Source: Shinella curvata (GTDB taxonomy: Bacteria; Pseudomonadota; Alphaproteobacteria; Rhizobiales; Rhizobiaceae). From it: a stretch of DNA of 64,000 nucleotides. Numbering within the stretch: position 1 is the stretch's first letter; each line of letters begins with the position of its first letter. A program made the position numbers and the translations under genes. The DNA lies in NCBI RefSeq assembly GCF_022899935.1, contig NZ_JALJCJ010000002.1:248001-312000 (forward strand), given 5' to 3'. Under the pieces are notes generated by a model, which saw nothing but the letters and a program-made list of their open reading frames with translations, did not search any database and was not told the origin of the DNA. Positions 7,839 through 16,805 of the stretch are shown here, piece after piece.

Positions 7839-9053
7839 ATGGCGGACGTAAGCAAGGAACAGGTGCTGGAACGGTTGCGCACGGTGCGAGGCCCGGACAT
7901 GGACGGCAACATCGTCGATCTCGGCATGGTTTCCGACGTCTTCATTTCCGACGGCAAGGCCTATTTTTCGATCACGGTACCGGCCGAGCGCGCCCGCGAA
8001 CTCGACCCGATGCGTGCCGCCGCCGAGCGCGTCGTCAAGGAAATCCCCGGCATCAAGGCCGCCATGGTGGCGCTGACGGCCGACAAGCGCGCCGCGTCCG
8101 GCCCCGCCGCCGCGCGTGCGCCGGCTCCGCCGCCGCCGGGTCGCGGTGCCGCCGAACACAGCCATGCCGGCCACAATCACGCGGGGCACAATCATGCAGG
8201 CCACGCCCACGCCGCGCCCGGCCAGCCGCAGCAGCGCGCCAAATCCGGCATTCCCGGCGTCGGCGCGATCATCGCGGTGGCCTCCGGCAAGGGCGGCGTC
8301 GGTAAGTCGACGACCTCGGTCAACCTGGCGCTGGCGCTGAAGGCGAACGGCCTGCGCGTCGGCATTCTCGACGCCGATATTTACGGCCCCTCGATGCCGC
8401 GCCTCCTGAAGATCTCCGGCCGGCCGCAGCAGATCGAAGGCCGCATCATCAAGCCGATGGAAAATTACGGCATCAAGGTCATGTCGATGGGCTTCCTCGT
8501 CGATGAGGAGGTGGCAATGATCTGGCGCGGACCGATGATCCAGTCGGCGCTGATGCAGATGCTGCGCGAAGTCGCCTGGGGCGATCTCGACGTGCTCGTG
8601 GTCGATATGCCGCCCGGCACGGGCGATGCGCAGCTGACCATGGCCCAGCAGGTGCCGCTCGCCGGCGCCGTCATCGTCTCGACCCCGCAGGATCTCGCGC
8701 TCATCGATGCCCGCAAGGGCCTCAACATGTTCTCGAAGGTTGAGGTGCCCGTGCTCGGCATCGTCGAGAACATGAGTTATTTCATCGCGCCGGATACCGG
8801 CAACCGTTACGATATCTTCGGCCACGGCGGTGCGCGCAAGGAGGCCGAGCGGATCGGCGTGCCCTTCCTCGGCGAGGTGCCGCTGACCATGGACATTCGC
8901 GAAACCTCGGATGCCGGCACGCCCGTCGTCGTCTCCAATCCGGAGGGGGCTGCGGCCAAGACCTATCGCGCCATCGCCACCCGCGTCTGGCAGGAGCTGG
9001 AGGCGGTGCAGGGCAAGGGTACACGCGGCGCGCCCGCCATCGTCTTCGAATAG
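7839..9053 (+). CDS. apbC: Mrp/ApbC-family Fe-S cluster carrier ATPase
   Basis: A 404-residue protein: N-terminal MIP18/DUF59 domain (about residues 3-80), a Pro/Ala- then His-rich linker (about 85-130, with repeated HAGHN units), and a P-loop ATPase of the Mrp/NBP35 family (deviant Walker A GKGGVGKST at about 150, DMPPGTGD, and ENMSYF). The family binds and transfers 4Fe-4S clusters. The ATG at 7839 has GAGGA upstream and starts the DUF59 domain; upstream frame is not needed. Oddity: the usual CPHC metal-bridging pair after ENMSYFI is replaced by APDTG, so no CxxC is present. Confidence 0.92.
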   Translation: MADVSKEQVLERLRTVRGPDMDGNIVDLGMVSDVFISDGKAYFSITVPAERARELDPMRAAAERVVKEIPGIKAAMVALTADKRAASGPAAARAPAPPPPGRGAAEHSHAGHNHAGHNHAGHAHAAPGQPQQRAKSGIPGVGAIIAVASGKGGVGKSTTSVNLALALKANGLRVGILDADIYGPSMPRLLKISGRPQQIEGRIIKPMENYGIKVMSMGFLVDEEVAMIWRGPMIQSALMQMLREVAWGDLDVLVVDMPPGTGDAQLTMAQQVPLAGAVIVSTPQDLALIDARKGLNMFSKVEVPVLGIVENMSYFIAPDTGNRYDIFGHGGARKEAERIGVPFLGEVPLTMDIRETSDAGTPVVVSNPEGAAAKTYRAIATRVWQELEAVQGKGTRGAPAIVFE

Positions 9054-9176
9054 CGGCCCTTTCGCCCGCCGGCATGCCCGGGGCGGTGGCCTTGATTTTT
9101 ATGTTGCGCCGCGCAATATGCGCGGCCGACCGCTGATGGACGGCGTCCAGTCCGCGCAGGGCACGCGCAAGGGAGT

Positions 9177-10193
9177 GTGAGCGATGGTCCGCTTCGGAGC
9201 CACTCGCCGGTGATCACGGTTTACCGTTCCAACGGCGAGGCGCAAGTCCTGCCCACAGAGACCGATTCCGCCGCCGCTGCTGCCCTTGCCGGCGCCGTGT
9301 GGGTCGATCTGCACGAGCCGACCCGCGAGGAGGAATTGCTGATCGAGCGCGTGCTCGGCCTCGAAGTGCCGACCCGCGACGAACTCAAGGACATCGAGCC
9401 GTCCAGTCGCCTCTACACCGAGGGCGGCTCCACCTATATGACCGCGTCGCTGATCGTGAAGGCGGAGGGTGATCTGCCGCACCTCACGGATGTCGGCTTC
9501 ATCCTGGCCGCCGGCAAGCTGCTGACGGTGCGCTACGCCGAGCCTCGCTCCTTTCCTCTTTTCAAGAGCGCGATGCACCGCATTCCGGGCGGCTGTTCCT
9601 CGTCGACGATCATGATCACGCGGCTGCTGGAAACCATTGCCGACAGAACCGCCGAAATTCTCGAAATCGCCGTCGCGCGCGCCGATCAGCTGTCGCTGGA
9701 GGTGTTCGGCGAGAACCGGCATCTTTCCCGCCGCCCGCCGCGCTATCTAGAAGACCGCGTCGTGCAGGTCTCCGCGCTGCACCGGCTGCTCGCCAAGGCG
9801 CGCGACAGCCTGATGTCGCTCTCGCGCATGCTGACCTTCCTGCACGCGCTGCCGGCGCTGCAATCCGACCGCACCAGCCTCGAACTCTGCCGCACCGTGC
9901 AGCGCGACGTGCAGTCGCTGCTGGAGCACGCCAACTTCGTCGCCGGCAACATCACCTTCCTGCTCGATGCGTCGCTCGGCCTTATCAGCCTCGAGCAGAA
10001 CGCCATCATCAAGATCTTCTCGATCGCCTCCGTGGTGCTTCTGCCGCCGACGCTGATTGCCTCCATCTACGGGATGAACTTCGAGTTCATGCCGGAACTG
10101 CATGTTGCCTATGCCTATCCGCTGACGATCGGCGCGATGGTGCTCTCGGCAATCCTTCCGTTCTTCTTTTTCCGCTGGAAAGGCTGGCTCTAG
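9177..10193 (+). CDS. corA: CorA-family magnesium/divalent cation transporter
   Basis: A 338-residue CorA-type channel: N-terminal cytoplasmic alpha/beta domain ([13 protein letters not shown] is typical), long helices rich in charged residues, then two C-terminal membrane helices with the signature GMN motif in [14 protein letters not shown], and a short basic end (FRWKGWL). It moves Mg2+ (or Co2+/Ni2+) through a pentamer. The start is uncertain: GTG 9177 has GGGAG very close; GTG 9210 (VITVYRS) is an alternative. It lies between apbC and kup on the same strand. Confidence 0.9.
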   Translation: MSDGPLRSHSPVITVYRSNGEAQVLPTETDSAAAAALAGAVWVDLHEPTREEELLIERVLGLEVPTRDELKDIEPSSRLYTEGGSTYMTASLIVKAEGDLPHLTDVGFILAAGKLLTVRYAEPRSFPLFKSAMHRIPGGCSSSTIMITRLLETIADRTAEILEIAVARADQLSLEVFGENRHLSRRPPRYLEDRVVQVSALHRLLAKARDSLMSLSRMLTFLHALPALQSDRTSLELCRTVQRDVQSLLEHANFVAGNITFLLDASLGLISLEQNAIIKIFSIASVVLLPPTLIASIYGMNFEFMPELHVAYAYPLTIGAMVLSAILPFFFFRWKGWL

Positions 10194-10207
10194 GGCCTGA
10201 TCGTCCC

Positions 10208-12109
10208 ATGCAACCACATGCCGGTAGCGCACCGCGCGCTCACAGCAAGGCGCGCACGCTGTTTCTTCTGTCTCTCGGTTCCGTCGGCGTCGTTTACGGC
10301 GATATCGGCACGAGCCCGCTTTATGCCTTCCGCGAGGCGCTGCGCCCCGTCGCGCATGACGGCGTGGAACGCGTGGAGATCATCGGCCTCATCTCGCTGA
10401 TGATCTGGACGCTGACGGTCATCGTCACGCTCAAATACGTGCTCTTCCTGCTGCGCGCCGACAACCACGGCGAGGGCGGTACACTCTCGCTGCTGGCGCT
10501 TCTGTCGAAGACGGCGGGCAACCATGCCCGTATCCTGTTTTTCCTGGGCGCTATCGGTGCGGCGCTGTTCATCGGCGATGCCATGATCACGCCGGCGCTC
10601 TCGGTTCTGTCGGCCGTGGAGGGCCTGGAACTGGTGACGCCTGCCCTCGGCGACTATGTCGTGCCTATTTCCGTGGTTATCCTTGTCCTGCTGTTTGCCG
10701 TCCAGTCCTGGGGCACGGCCGCCGTCTCGAAGTTCTTCGGGCCGATCACCGCCGTCTGGTTCATCGTCATGGGTGTCGCCGGTCTCAACCACATCAGCGA
10801 CGATCTCGGCATTCTTGCGGCGTTCAATCCGTATTACGCTGTCCTGTTCATGCTCAACGAAGGCTATGTCGGTCTCGTCGTGCTCGGCGCCGTCTTCCTC
10901 ACGGTCACCGGCGCGGAAGCGCTCTATGCCGATCTCGGTCATTTCGGCCGCCGGCCCATCCAGTGGGCCTGGTTCTGTCTGGTGTTTCCCGCGCTGACGC
11001 TCAACTATCTCGGCCAGGGCGCGCTGGTGCTCGCCCATCCCGAGACGATCGCCAACCCGTTCTTCCTGATGTTCCCGAAATGGGCGCTGCTGCCGGTCGT
11101 CATCCTCGCCACCTTCGCCACCGTCATCGCCAGCCAGGCAGTGATAACGGGCGCCTTCTCGCTGACGCGCCAGGCAATCCATCTCGGCTTCCTGCCGCGC
11201 ATGGAAATCTACCACACGTCGGAAACCCAGACGGGGCAGATCTACCTGCCGGGCGTCAACACCGTGCTGCTTTTCGGCGTGATGATGCTCGTTTTCATCT
11301 TCGGCTCGTCCGAGGCGCTGGCGACGGCCTACGGCATCTCCGTCACCGGTGCCATGGTGGTCACGACGGTGCTTGCCTTCGAATTCCTGCGCAAGCGCTG
11401 GCGCTGGAAGCCGCTCGCTGCCGCCGCGGTCCTCACGCCGCTCTTCCTGCTCGAATTGACGTTCCTCGGTGCAAATCTGCTCAAGGTGCATGACGGCGGC
11501 TATGTGCCGGTCGCCATCGCCGGCGCGGTCGTGGTTCTGATGTGGACCTGGACGCGCGGCACACGCATCCTGCGCGACAAGACGCGGCGGATCGAAGTGC
11601 CGCTGCCGGCCTTCGTCAAGTCCGTTGAAAAACACAGCTCGCACGCCCCCGTGCAGGTCACCGGTACGGCGATCTTCCTGACCAGCGACCCGGATTTCGC
11701 GCCCGCTGCGCTTCTGCACAATTTGAAGCACAATCACGTCCTGCACGACCAGAACTTCATTCTGACGGTCAAGACGGCCAACACGCCGCGCGTCGCGCGC
11801 ACCGAGCGCTTCAAGGTCGAGAAGATTTCTGAACGCTTTTCGCGCATCGAAATGCATTTCGGCTTCATGGAGACACAGAACGTCTCCCATGCGCTCGGCC
11901 TGATGCGCAAGTCGGGGCACAAGTTCGACATCATGTCGACGTCGTTCTATCTCGGCCGGCGAAAGCTCGTGCCGGATGCCCAGTCCGGCATGCCGATGTG
12001 GCAGGACCGCCTTTTTATCGGCCTCGCCAACCTCGCTACCGACCCCTCCGACTATTTCCGCCTGCCGACCAACCGCGTGGTCGAGCTCGGCTCGCATGTT
12101 GTGATCTGA
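10208..12109 (+). CDS. kup: Kup-family potassium uptake protein
   Basis: A 633-residue KUP/HAK/KT potassium transporter. Visible: the N-terminal signature [17 protein letters not shown], the [19 protein letters not shown] block, 12 predicted membrane helices to about residue 450 and a C-terminal cytoplasmic domain of about 180 residues. Length matches bacterial Kup proteins (about 620-640). Starts 14 bases after corA, so the two may be cotranscribed. Rhizobia often have two or more kup copies; the copy number here cannot be seen. Confidence 0.95.
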   Translation: MQPHAGSAPRAHSKARTLFLLSLGSVGVVYGDIGTSPLYAFREALRPVAHDGVERVEIIGLISLMIWTLTVIVTLKYVLFLLRADNHGEGGTLSLLALLSKTAGNHARILFFLGAIGAALFIGDAMITPALSVLSAVEGLELVTPALGDYVVPISVVILVLLFAVQSWGTAAVSKFFGPITAVWFIVMGVAGLNHISDDLGILAAFNPYYAVLFMLNEGYVGLVVLGAVFLTVTGAEALYADLGHFGRRPIQWAWFCLVFPALTLNYLGQGALVLAHPETIANPFFLMFPKWALLPVVILATFATVIASQAVITGAFSLTRQAIHLGFLPRMEIYHTSETQTGQIYLPGVNTVLLFGVMMLVFIFGSSEALATAYGISVTGAMVVTTVLAFEFLRKRWRWKPLAAAAVLTPLFLLELTFLGANLLKVHDGGYVPVAIAGAVVVLMWTWTRGTRILRDKTRRIEVPLPAFVKSVEKHSSHAPVQVTGTAIFLTSDPDFAPAALLHNLKHNHVLHDQNFILTVKTANTPRVARTERFKVEKISERFSRIEMHFGFMETQNVSHALGLMRKSGHKFDIMSTSFYLGRRKLVPDAQSGMPMWQDRLFIGLANLATDPSDYFRLPTNRVVELGSHVVI

Positions 12110-12112
12110 GCC

Positions 12113-12145
12113 GTTCCAGCAAGGCGCGCAGCGTTCGGAATTGCG
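12113..12145 (+). repeat. Rhizobial intergenic repeat, short copy
   Basis: Begins GTTCCAGCAAGGCGCGCAGC and shares its start and end (CGGAATTGCG) with a longer copy at 12359-12400; the middle GTTTTGCGTC-type part is shortened. Lies directly after the kup stop. Confidence 0.5.
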
Positions 12146-12168
12146 CCGGCTACTGACGCAAATGTGAA

Positions 12169-12188
12169 GGGGAGGTGACCACCTCCCC
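12169..12188. terminator. Hairpin after kup, probable terminator
   Basis: A 9-bp GC-rich stem GGGGAGGTG/CACCTCCCC with a 2-base centre, 60 bases past the kup stop. No T run follows, so it may be a weak terminator or mRNA-end stabiliser. Confidence 0.5.
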
Positions 12189-12203
12189 CAAAGCGGTTTA
12201 TCA

Positions 12204-12230
12204 GCATTAACCAACCATCAAGGTTAATGC
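12204..12230. promoter_or_regulatory. Inverted repeat with CtrA-like TTAACC half-sites
   Basis: Perfect 9-bp arms GCATTAACC and GGTTAATGC around a 9-base centre. Each arm contains TTAACC, the core of the alphaproteobacterial CtrA half-site (TTAACCAT). Similar elements occur at 28830-28856 and 54784-54793. Located between kup and the cell-wall hydrolase gene. Confidence 0.4.
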
Positions 12231-12358
12231 TTCATTTTACCCTGACAACGAGCCGTCAAGAGGCCCGTGCTTCGGCGCGGATAAGGCTCCCTACGAACAT
12301 TCCGGGCAGGAAACACACGCCGATCAAAGCCGGCGCGGGAGCCTGCGCGCGTCAAGCA

Positions 12359-12400
12359 GTTCCAGCAAAAGTGCGCAGCGGTTTTGCGTCCGGAACTGCG
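12359..12400 (+). repeat. Rhizobial intergenic repeat, long copy
   Basis: Starts GTTCCAGCAAAAGTGCGCAG and ends GTCCGGAACTGCG; internal GCAGCGGTTTTGCG. It matches the copy at 12113-12145 except for an insertion in the middle. Elements of this kind are frequent between genes of Rhizobiaceae. Confidence 0.5.
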
Positions 12401-12418
12401 AAAAACACAAGGGTAGAG

Positions 12419-12449
12419 GCTTTCCGCTTTTCTGTGAAAAGCGGAAAGC
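12419..12449. promoter_or_regulatory. Perfect 13-bp hairpin just before the SleB-like gene
   Basis: Arms GCTTTCCGCTTTT (12419-12431) and AAAAGCGGAAAGC (12437-12449) with a CTGTG loop. The right arm carries the GGAAAG that would act as ribosome binding site for the GTG at 12455, so folding could hide it. The rest of the 12110-12454 gap holds only the repeats listed here and an open frame without coding character. Confidence 0.5.
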
Positions 12450-12454
12450 TCTCA

Positions 12455-13660
12455 GTGCGGAGTAGTCAGTTGCGTAAGCGTAGCATTCGTCATGCAGGTG
12501 CAGGCCGCTTCTTCGCGTATCTGAAGCGGGAATGGAAAATCCCCTTGGCGCTCGGCCTCGGTATCGCCGCCGTCCTGCCGACGCAGTCCGCCCATACGGA
12601 CCTTGCCACCTATCTCGCCGGCCTCAACCGCAAGGGCGGCAACCAGACTATGGTGCTGACCCGTTCGCCCGCCGGTTCCGTCCACGAAATCGAGATCGAA
12701 TTCGCCGACGCCATGATCACCGGCGGCATCGAGAGCGGGGCAGGGGTGCAGCTTCCCGACGGCATGCAGGCGGCGCTGCGCAGCGAGCACAAGGGTCAGG
12801 GCGGAATTCCCGACGAGGACCGCGTCAATCGCCGCGACAAGAAGGGCCGAATCGTCGCCGTCATGCCGGTGCTGCCGCCGAAGGATTTTACCGCGGGCTC
12901 TATCCTCGAGCGCACCAGCTCGTTGCTCTCGCCGGTCTTCGCCACCGGACAGCGCATGGCCTTCGCCAAGGCCGAGATCAAGGGCAAGGAAATCGAGATC
13001 GCCACGGCCTTCTACAAGAAGACGCCCGTGCGCAAGGATATCGGCATCTCCTCCGCCGTCGCCGAGCTCGTGACCAGCGACAAGGCCGATGTCCTTGCGA
13101 CGGCCTATGCCCGTGTCGAGCCCGACTATGCGCGGGAATCACCCTTCGATTCGATTTTGAAGCCGAAGGAGGAGCTTGGCCGCTTCATTCCCGAAATCTC
13201 GCCGGAAGATCACGCCTGGGCGGCAACCGCGCTGCCGGCGGACGTTTTTTCCGCCAAAGAGCAGAAGTGTCTTGCGGAAGGCATCTATTTCGAGGCGCGC
13301 GGCGAGGAGCTGAAGGGCCAGGCCGCCGTGGCGCAGGTCATTCTGAACCGCGTGCGCAATCCATCCTATCCGAAAACTATCTGCGGTGTCGTTTACCAGA
13401 ACGAAAACTGGCGCAACCGCTGCCAGTTCTCCTTCGCCTGCGACCGCATTCCCGACCTGATCCTCTCGCCCTGGCACTGGAAGACCGCCAAGGAGATCGC
13501 CATGGCCGTGACGGCCGGCAAGATCTGGTTCGACGACGTCGGATCCTCCACGCACTACCACGCCACCTATGTGAACCCGCCCTGGGGCCGCACGATGAAG
13601 CGCGTCGCCAAGATCGGCAAGCATATCTTCTACCGCACCTATGGCGGCGGCTGGAGCTGA
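12455..13660 (+). CDS. SleB-type cell wall hydrolase, membrane anchored
   Basis: About 401 residues from the GTG at 12455. The frame is open back to 12227, but that part lies over intergenic repeats and looks non-coding; GTG 12455 (GGAAAG upstream) or TTG 12470 (CGGAG upstream) are the plausible starts. A basic N-terminus is followed by one membrane helix (IPLALGLGIAAVLP), a middle region without known domain, and a C-terminal hydrolase_2 (SleB/CwlJ) domain of about 130 residues: LAEGIYFEARGEELKGQAAV with the catalytic Glu, VILNRVRNP, CQFSFACD and THYHATYVNPPW. It probably cleaves peptidoglycan during growth. Confidence 0.85.
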   Translation: MRSSQLRKRSIRHAGAGRFFAYLKREWKIPLALGLGIAAVLPTQSAHTDLATYLAGLNRKGGNQTMVLTRSPAGSVHEIEIEFADAMITGGIESGAGVQLPDGMQAALRSEHKGQGGIPDEDRVNRRDKKGRIVAVMPVLPPKDFTAGSILERTSSLLSPVFATGQRMAFAKAEIKGKEIEIATAFYKKTPVRKDIGISSAVAELVTSDKADVLATAYARVEPDYARESPFDSILKPKEELGRFIPEISPEDHAWAATALPADVFSAKEQKCLAEGIYFEARGEELKGQAAVAQVILNRVRNPSYPKTICGVVYQNENWRNRCQFSFACDRIPDLILSPWHWKTAKEIAMAVTAGKIWFDDVGSSTHYHATYVNPPWGRTMKRVAKIGKHIFYRTYGGGWS

Positions 13661-13801
13661 GGCTTCCGCTTTCAGGGTAGGGTGAGTCCGCGCCAACGTG
13701 CGGACGATTCCCGGGATGAGAAGTCGCGGGTCATGCGCGATTCCTCGCAAATCATTGATTTATCTCAAAATATTTGACGTTGCACAAAGCTTCACCATGC
13801 C

Positions 13802-13830
13802 TTGACTATACGGGCACCTAAAACTATGTT
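13802..13830 (+). promoter_or_regulatory. Sigma-70-type promoter of the F0 operon
   Basis: TTGACT (13802-13807), a 17-base spacer and TATGTT (13825-13830), about 86 bases before the atpI start. Spacing and hexamers fit the rhizobial housekeeping promoter. Confidence 0.55.
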
Positions 13831-13916
13831 GCGGCCGACTTCGAAAGGGGTCGGTATGGCTTGAATCCTAGCCTTCAATATGTCCGCAATGGGGCGAAAG
13901 CGCCGCGGAAAGAGAA

Positions 13917-14324
13917 ATGGGAAGCGCCATGGCCGACGATCAAAAGGGAAGTCTGGAAGACCGGCTGAAGCGACTGGACGCGGAACTCGCGGACAAGCGC
14001 AAGGACGACGGGGCGGAAGCAGCCGCCGAGGCACGGGCATCGGAGAGCCGTAAGGGCTATGCGGTTGCCATGAAGCTCTCGAGCGAGTTTGTCGCAGCCG
14101 TCATCGTCGGGGCGCTTCTGGGCTATCTTTTGGACCATTTTGCGGGTACAGGGCCCTGGGGGATGATCGTGCTTCTTCTCCTTGGTTTTTGTGCCGGCGT
14201 TCTGAACGTCATGCGCGCGGCAGGCATGGTGGCATCGCCCCATCCCGTCGACAGGCTGGCGGGGCGCGAGCTCCGCAAGCCGGCGAGCGGACGGGACGAG
14301 ACCGAAACGAGGGATGACGCCTGA
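13917..14324 (+). CDS. atpI: ATP synthase accessory protein I (AtpI family)
   Basis: A 135-residue protein: a charged, helical N-terminus (about 45 residues), two membrane helices (EFVAAVIVGALLGYLLDHF and WGMIVLLLLGFCAGVLN as core runs) and a polar tail. This is the alphaproteobacterial AtpI form, thought to help assemble the c-ring or load Mg2+. First gene of the F0 operon. ATG 13917 has GGAAAG upstream; ATG 13929 (MADDQ) is an equally possible start. Confidence 0.9.
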   Translation: MGSAMADDQKGSLEDRLKRLDAELADKRKDDGAEAAAEARASESRKGYAVAMKLSSEFVAAVIVGALLGYLLDHFAGTGPWGMIVLLLLGFCAGVLNVMRAAGMVASPHPVDRLAGRELRKPASGRDETETRDDA

Positions 14325-14384
14325 CGGCGAAATTCCACATAGGGTGACTTCCGCCGCAAGGCGGGCAAGCGAGAGAGATAAACG

Positions 14385-15137
14385 GTGTCCAACGATCCGA
14401 CCCACCAGTTCCTGGTCAACAAGATTGTTCCGATCGAAATCGGCGGTATCGATTTCTCGTTCACCAATGCATCGCTCTTCATGGTCGCCACCGTCGCGGT
14501 CGCCACGGGCTTCCTCTATTTCACGACCGGCCAGCGCGGCCTGGTTCCGAGCCGCATGCAGTCGGTCTCGGAGATGTCCTACGAATTCATCGCCTCCATG
14601 CTCCGGGAAGGGGCGGGCAGCCACGGGATGAAGTTCTTCCCGTTCGTCTTCTCGCTTTTTATGTTCGTGCTCACCGCGAACCTGCTCGGCATGATGCCGT
14701 ACTTCTTCACCGTCACCAGCCAGATCATCGTGACCTTCGCGCTTGCGCTGCTCGTCATCGGCACGGTCGTTGTCTACGGTTTCTACAAGCACGGTTTCGG
14801 CTTCCTCAAGCTCTTCGTGCCGTCGGGCGTTCCCGGCGCGCTCCTGCCGCTGGTCGTCTCGATCGAGGTCATCTCGTTCCTCTCGCGTCCGATCAGCCTC
14901 TCGATCCGTCTCTTCGCCAACATGCTGGCGGGTCACATCACGCTCAAGGTCTTCGCCGGCTTCGTCACCTCGCTCAGCGCGCTTGGCGCCGTCGGTGTCG
15001 CCGGTGCGATCCTGCCCCTTTTCATGACCGTCGCTCTGACCGGTCTCGAATTCCTCGTGTCGTTCCTGCAGGCTTACGTCTTCGCAGTTCTGACATGCAT
15101 GTACCTGAACGATGCCGTGCATCCGGGTGGTCACTAA
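14385..15137 (+). CDS. atpB: ATP synthase F0 subunit a
   Basis: A 250-residue integral membrane protein with a GTG start. Visible: [25 protein letters not shown] and the proton-channel helix [14 protein letters not shown] with the essential Arg, then [23 protein letters not shown] at the end (conserved Gln/His-type half-channel region). It forms the two proton half-channels next to the c-ring. Second gene of the F0 operon. Confidence 0.97.
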   Translation: MSNDPTHQFLVNKIVPIEIGGIDFSFTNASLFMVATVAVATGFLYFTTGQRGLVPSRMQSVSEMSYEFIASMLREGAGSHGMKFFPFVFSLFMFVLTANLLGMMPYFFTVTSQIIVTFALALLVIGTVVVYGFYKHGFGFLKLFVPSGVPGALLPLVVSIEVISFLSRPISLSIRLFANMLAGHITLKVFAGFVTSLSALGAVGVAGAILPLFMTVALTGLEFLVSFLQAYVFAVLTCMYLNDAVHPGGH

Positions 15138-15202
15138 GGAAAAAGTCGCCGGCGCTCTCGGGCGCCGCTCATAGCCGCAACAACCCATTCAAGGAGTTCA
15201 AC

Positions 15203-15430
15203 ATGGAAGCGGAAGCAGCAAAGTACATCGGCGCAGGTCTTGCCACGTTCGGTCTCGCCGGTACGGCTCTCGGCCTCGGCAACATCTTCGGCAACTACCT
15301 GGCCGGCGCTCTTCGCAATCCGTCTGCTGCTGACAGCCAGTTCGGCCGTCTCGTATTCGGCTTCGCCGTTACGGAAGCTCTGGGCATCTTCTCGCTGCTC
15401 ATCGCTCTCCTCCTCCTCTTCGCCGTCTAA
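15203..15430 (+). CDS. atpE: ATP synthase F0 subunit c
   Basis: A 75-residue hairpin proteolipid. The ATG at 15203 has a strong AAGGAG and gives [15 protein letters not shown]; a longer open frame upstream overlaps atpB and is ignored. Helix 1 has the glycine-rich [14 protein letters not shown], the loop has RNP ([10 protein letters not shown]), and helix 2 has the proton-binding Glu in [10 protein letters not shown]. It forms the rotor ring. Confidence 0.97.
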   Translation: MEAEAAKYIGAGLATFGLAGTALGLGNIFGNYLAGALRNPSAADSQFGRLVFGFAVTEALGIFSLLIALLLLFAV

Positions 15431-15444
15431 TACCGGCTGAGGAC

Positions 15445-15475
15445 TGGACCATGGCCCCTGCAGGGCCGTGGTCCA
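15445..15475 (+). promoter_or_regulatory. Intercistronic hairpin between atpE and the b' gene
   Basis: A 13-bp stem (TGGACCATGGCCC with GGGCCGTGGTCCA, one G-U pair) and a 5-base loop lies 15 bases past the atpE stop. No T run follows. Such a structure can protect the 3' end of the upstream message and so raise subunit c output relative to b and b'. Confidence 0.6.
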
Positions 15476-15520
15476 TCGTACGTTTCGTACATGATCTGAG
15501 AGTGCCCCCTGGAGGTCAGC

Positions 15521-16174
15521 ATGTCTGTGACCTTGGCATCGGCCGAGTCCACCCCCTTCGAAATCGCCCAGGCGGAAACTCCTGCGGATACGCATGAGAC
15601 CCCTGCGGATGCGCATGCGGCTCAGCCGGCAGGCGAAGTGCACACCGAAACGGGTGTTGCCCATGGTGAGGAAGCCGGTTCCGGCGTGTTCCCGCCTTTC
15701 GACCAGACCACGTTCGCATCGCAGCTCCTGTGGCTTGCGATCACCTTCGGTCTTTTCTACCTTCTCATGTCGAAGGTCGTCATTCCGCGCATCGGCGGCA
15801 TCCTCGAGACGCGCCATGATCGCATCGCGCAGGACCTCGACGAAGCTTCCCGCCTGAAGGCGGAAGCCGATGCTGCCATTGCCTCCTACGAGCAGGACCT
15901 CGCGTCCGCCCGCACCAAGGGCAATGCGATCGCTTCGGCCGCCCGCGAAGACGCTAAGGCCAAGGCCGACGCTGAACGCGCCAAGATCGAAGCCTCGCTG
16001 CAGGACAAGATCGCCGGTGCCGAAACCCGCATCGCCGAAATCAAGGCCAAGGCGCTTGCCGATGTCGGCACGATCGCCGAGGAAACGACCGCCGCTCTCG
16101 TCGAGCAGCTCGTCGGCTCCAAGGCCACCAAGGCCGAGATCGCTTCCGCCGTGAAGTCGGTCGCAGGCAAGTAA
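15521..16174 (+). CDS. atpF2: ATP synthase F0 subunit b'
   Basis: A 217-residue b'-type stator subunit. It has a long acidic, Ala/Pro-rich N-terminus (about 60 residues with the repeat [14 protein letters not shown]), one membrane helix ([19 protein letters not shown]) and a long coiled-coil rich in Ala, Glu and Lys. RBS GGAGG is 5 bases before the ATG. Photosynthetic and alphaproteobacterial F0 units use a b/b' heterodimer, which the next gene completes. Confidence 0.93.
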   Translation: MSVTLASAESTPFEIAQAETPADTHETPADAHAAQPAGEVHTETGVAHGEEAGSGVFPPFDQTTFASQLLWLAITFGLFYLLMSKVVIPRIGGILETRHDRIAQDLDEASRLKAEADAAIASYEQDLASARTKGNAIASAAREDAKAKADAERAKIEASLQDKIAGAETRIAEIKAKALADVGTIAEETTAALVEQLVGSKATKAEIASAVKSVAGK

Positions 16175-16185
16175 GGGAGGTTTCG

Positions 16186-16671
16186 ATGCATTTCGACGCA
16201 ACATTCTACGCCTTTGTCGGCCTGCTGCTGTTCCTCGCCCTCATTGCCTACCTCAAGGTTCCGGCAATGATGGCCAAGGGTCTCGACGCCCGCGCCGAGA
16301 AGATCCAGAACGAGCTGGCGGAAGCCAAGCGTCTTCGCGAGGAAGCCCAGCACCTGCTCGCCGAGTACCAGCGCAAGCGCAAGGATGCCGAGGCGGAAGC
16401 CGCCAGCATCGTCGCTGCCGCTGAACGCGAGGCAAGCGCGCTGACCGCCGACGCCAAGCAGAAGACCGAAGAATACGTCACCCGCCGCACGGCGTTGTCG
16501 GAGCAGAAGATCAAGCAGGCGGAAGCCGACGCGATCAACGCCGTCCGCGCTGCCGCCGTCGACCTCGCTGTCGCCGCCGCCGAAAAGGTGATCGCTTCGA
16601 AGTCCGACGCCGCCACCGGCAAGGCTCTCTTCGACAACGCCATCAGCGAAGTGAAGACCCGCCTCAACTAA
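16186..16671 (+). CDS. atpF: ATP synthase F0 subunit b
   Basis: A 161-residue protein with an N-terminal membrane helix (TFYAFVGLLLFLALIAYLK) followed by an Ala/Glu/Lys-rich coiled coil to the end. Forms the peripheral stalk with b'. Starts 11 bases after the b' gene with GGGAGG upstream; last gene of the operon, followed by a terminator. Confidence 0.95.
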   Translation: MHFDATFYAFVGLLLFLALIAYLKVPAMMAKGLDARAEKIQNELAEAKRLREEAQHLLAEYQRKRKDAEAEAASIVAAAEREASALTADAKQKTEEYVTRRTALSEQKIKQAEADAINAVRAAAVDLAVAAAEKVIASKSDAATGKALFDNAISEVKTRLN

Positions 16672-16693
16672 GCGGTTCTTACGGATTGATTTG

Positions 16694-16722
16694 AAAAGGC
16701 CGGCGGAAACGCCGGCCTTTTT
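16694..16722 (+). terminator. Terminator of the F0 operon
   Basis: GGCCGGCG and CGCCGGCC arms with a GAAA loop, flanked by A4 and T5, 22 bases past the atpF stop. Confidence 0.9.
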
Positions 16723-16805
16723 GTTTTTGGTTTGTCGAGCGCACGGCAAAAGACCCAGATGCAGGGGAACATCCGGGTCTTCGGTGAGGTCAGTGGTGAG
16801 GTTGC

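Noticed and set aside
10190-12214. 674-residue open frame on the minus strand
   Set aside because: Antisense shadow of kup; His/Arg/Gln-rich and without family features.
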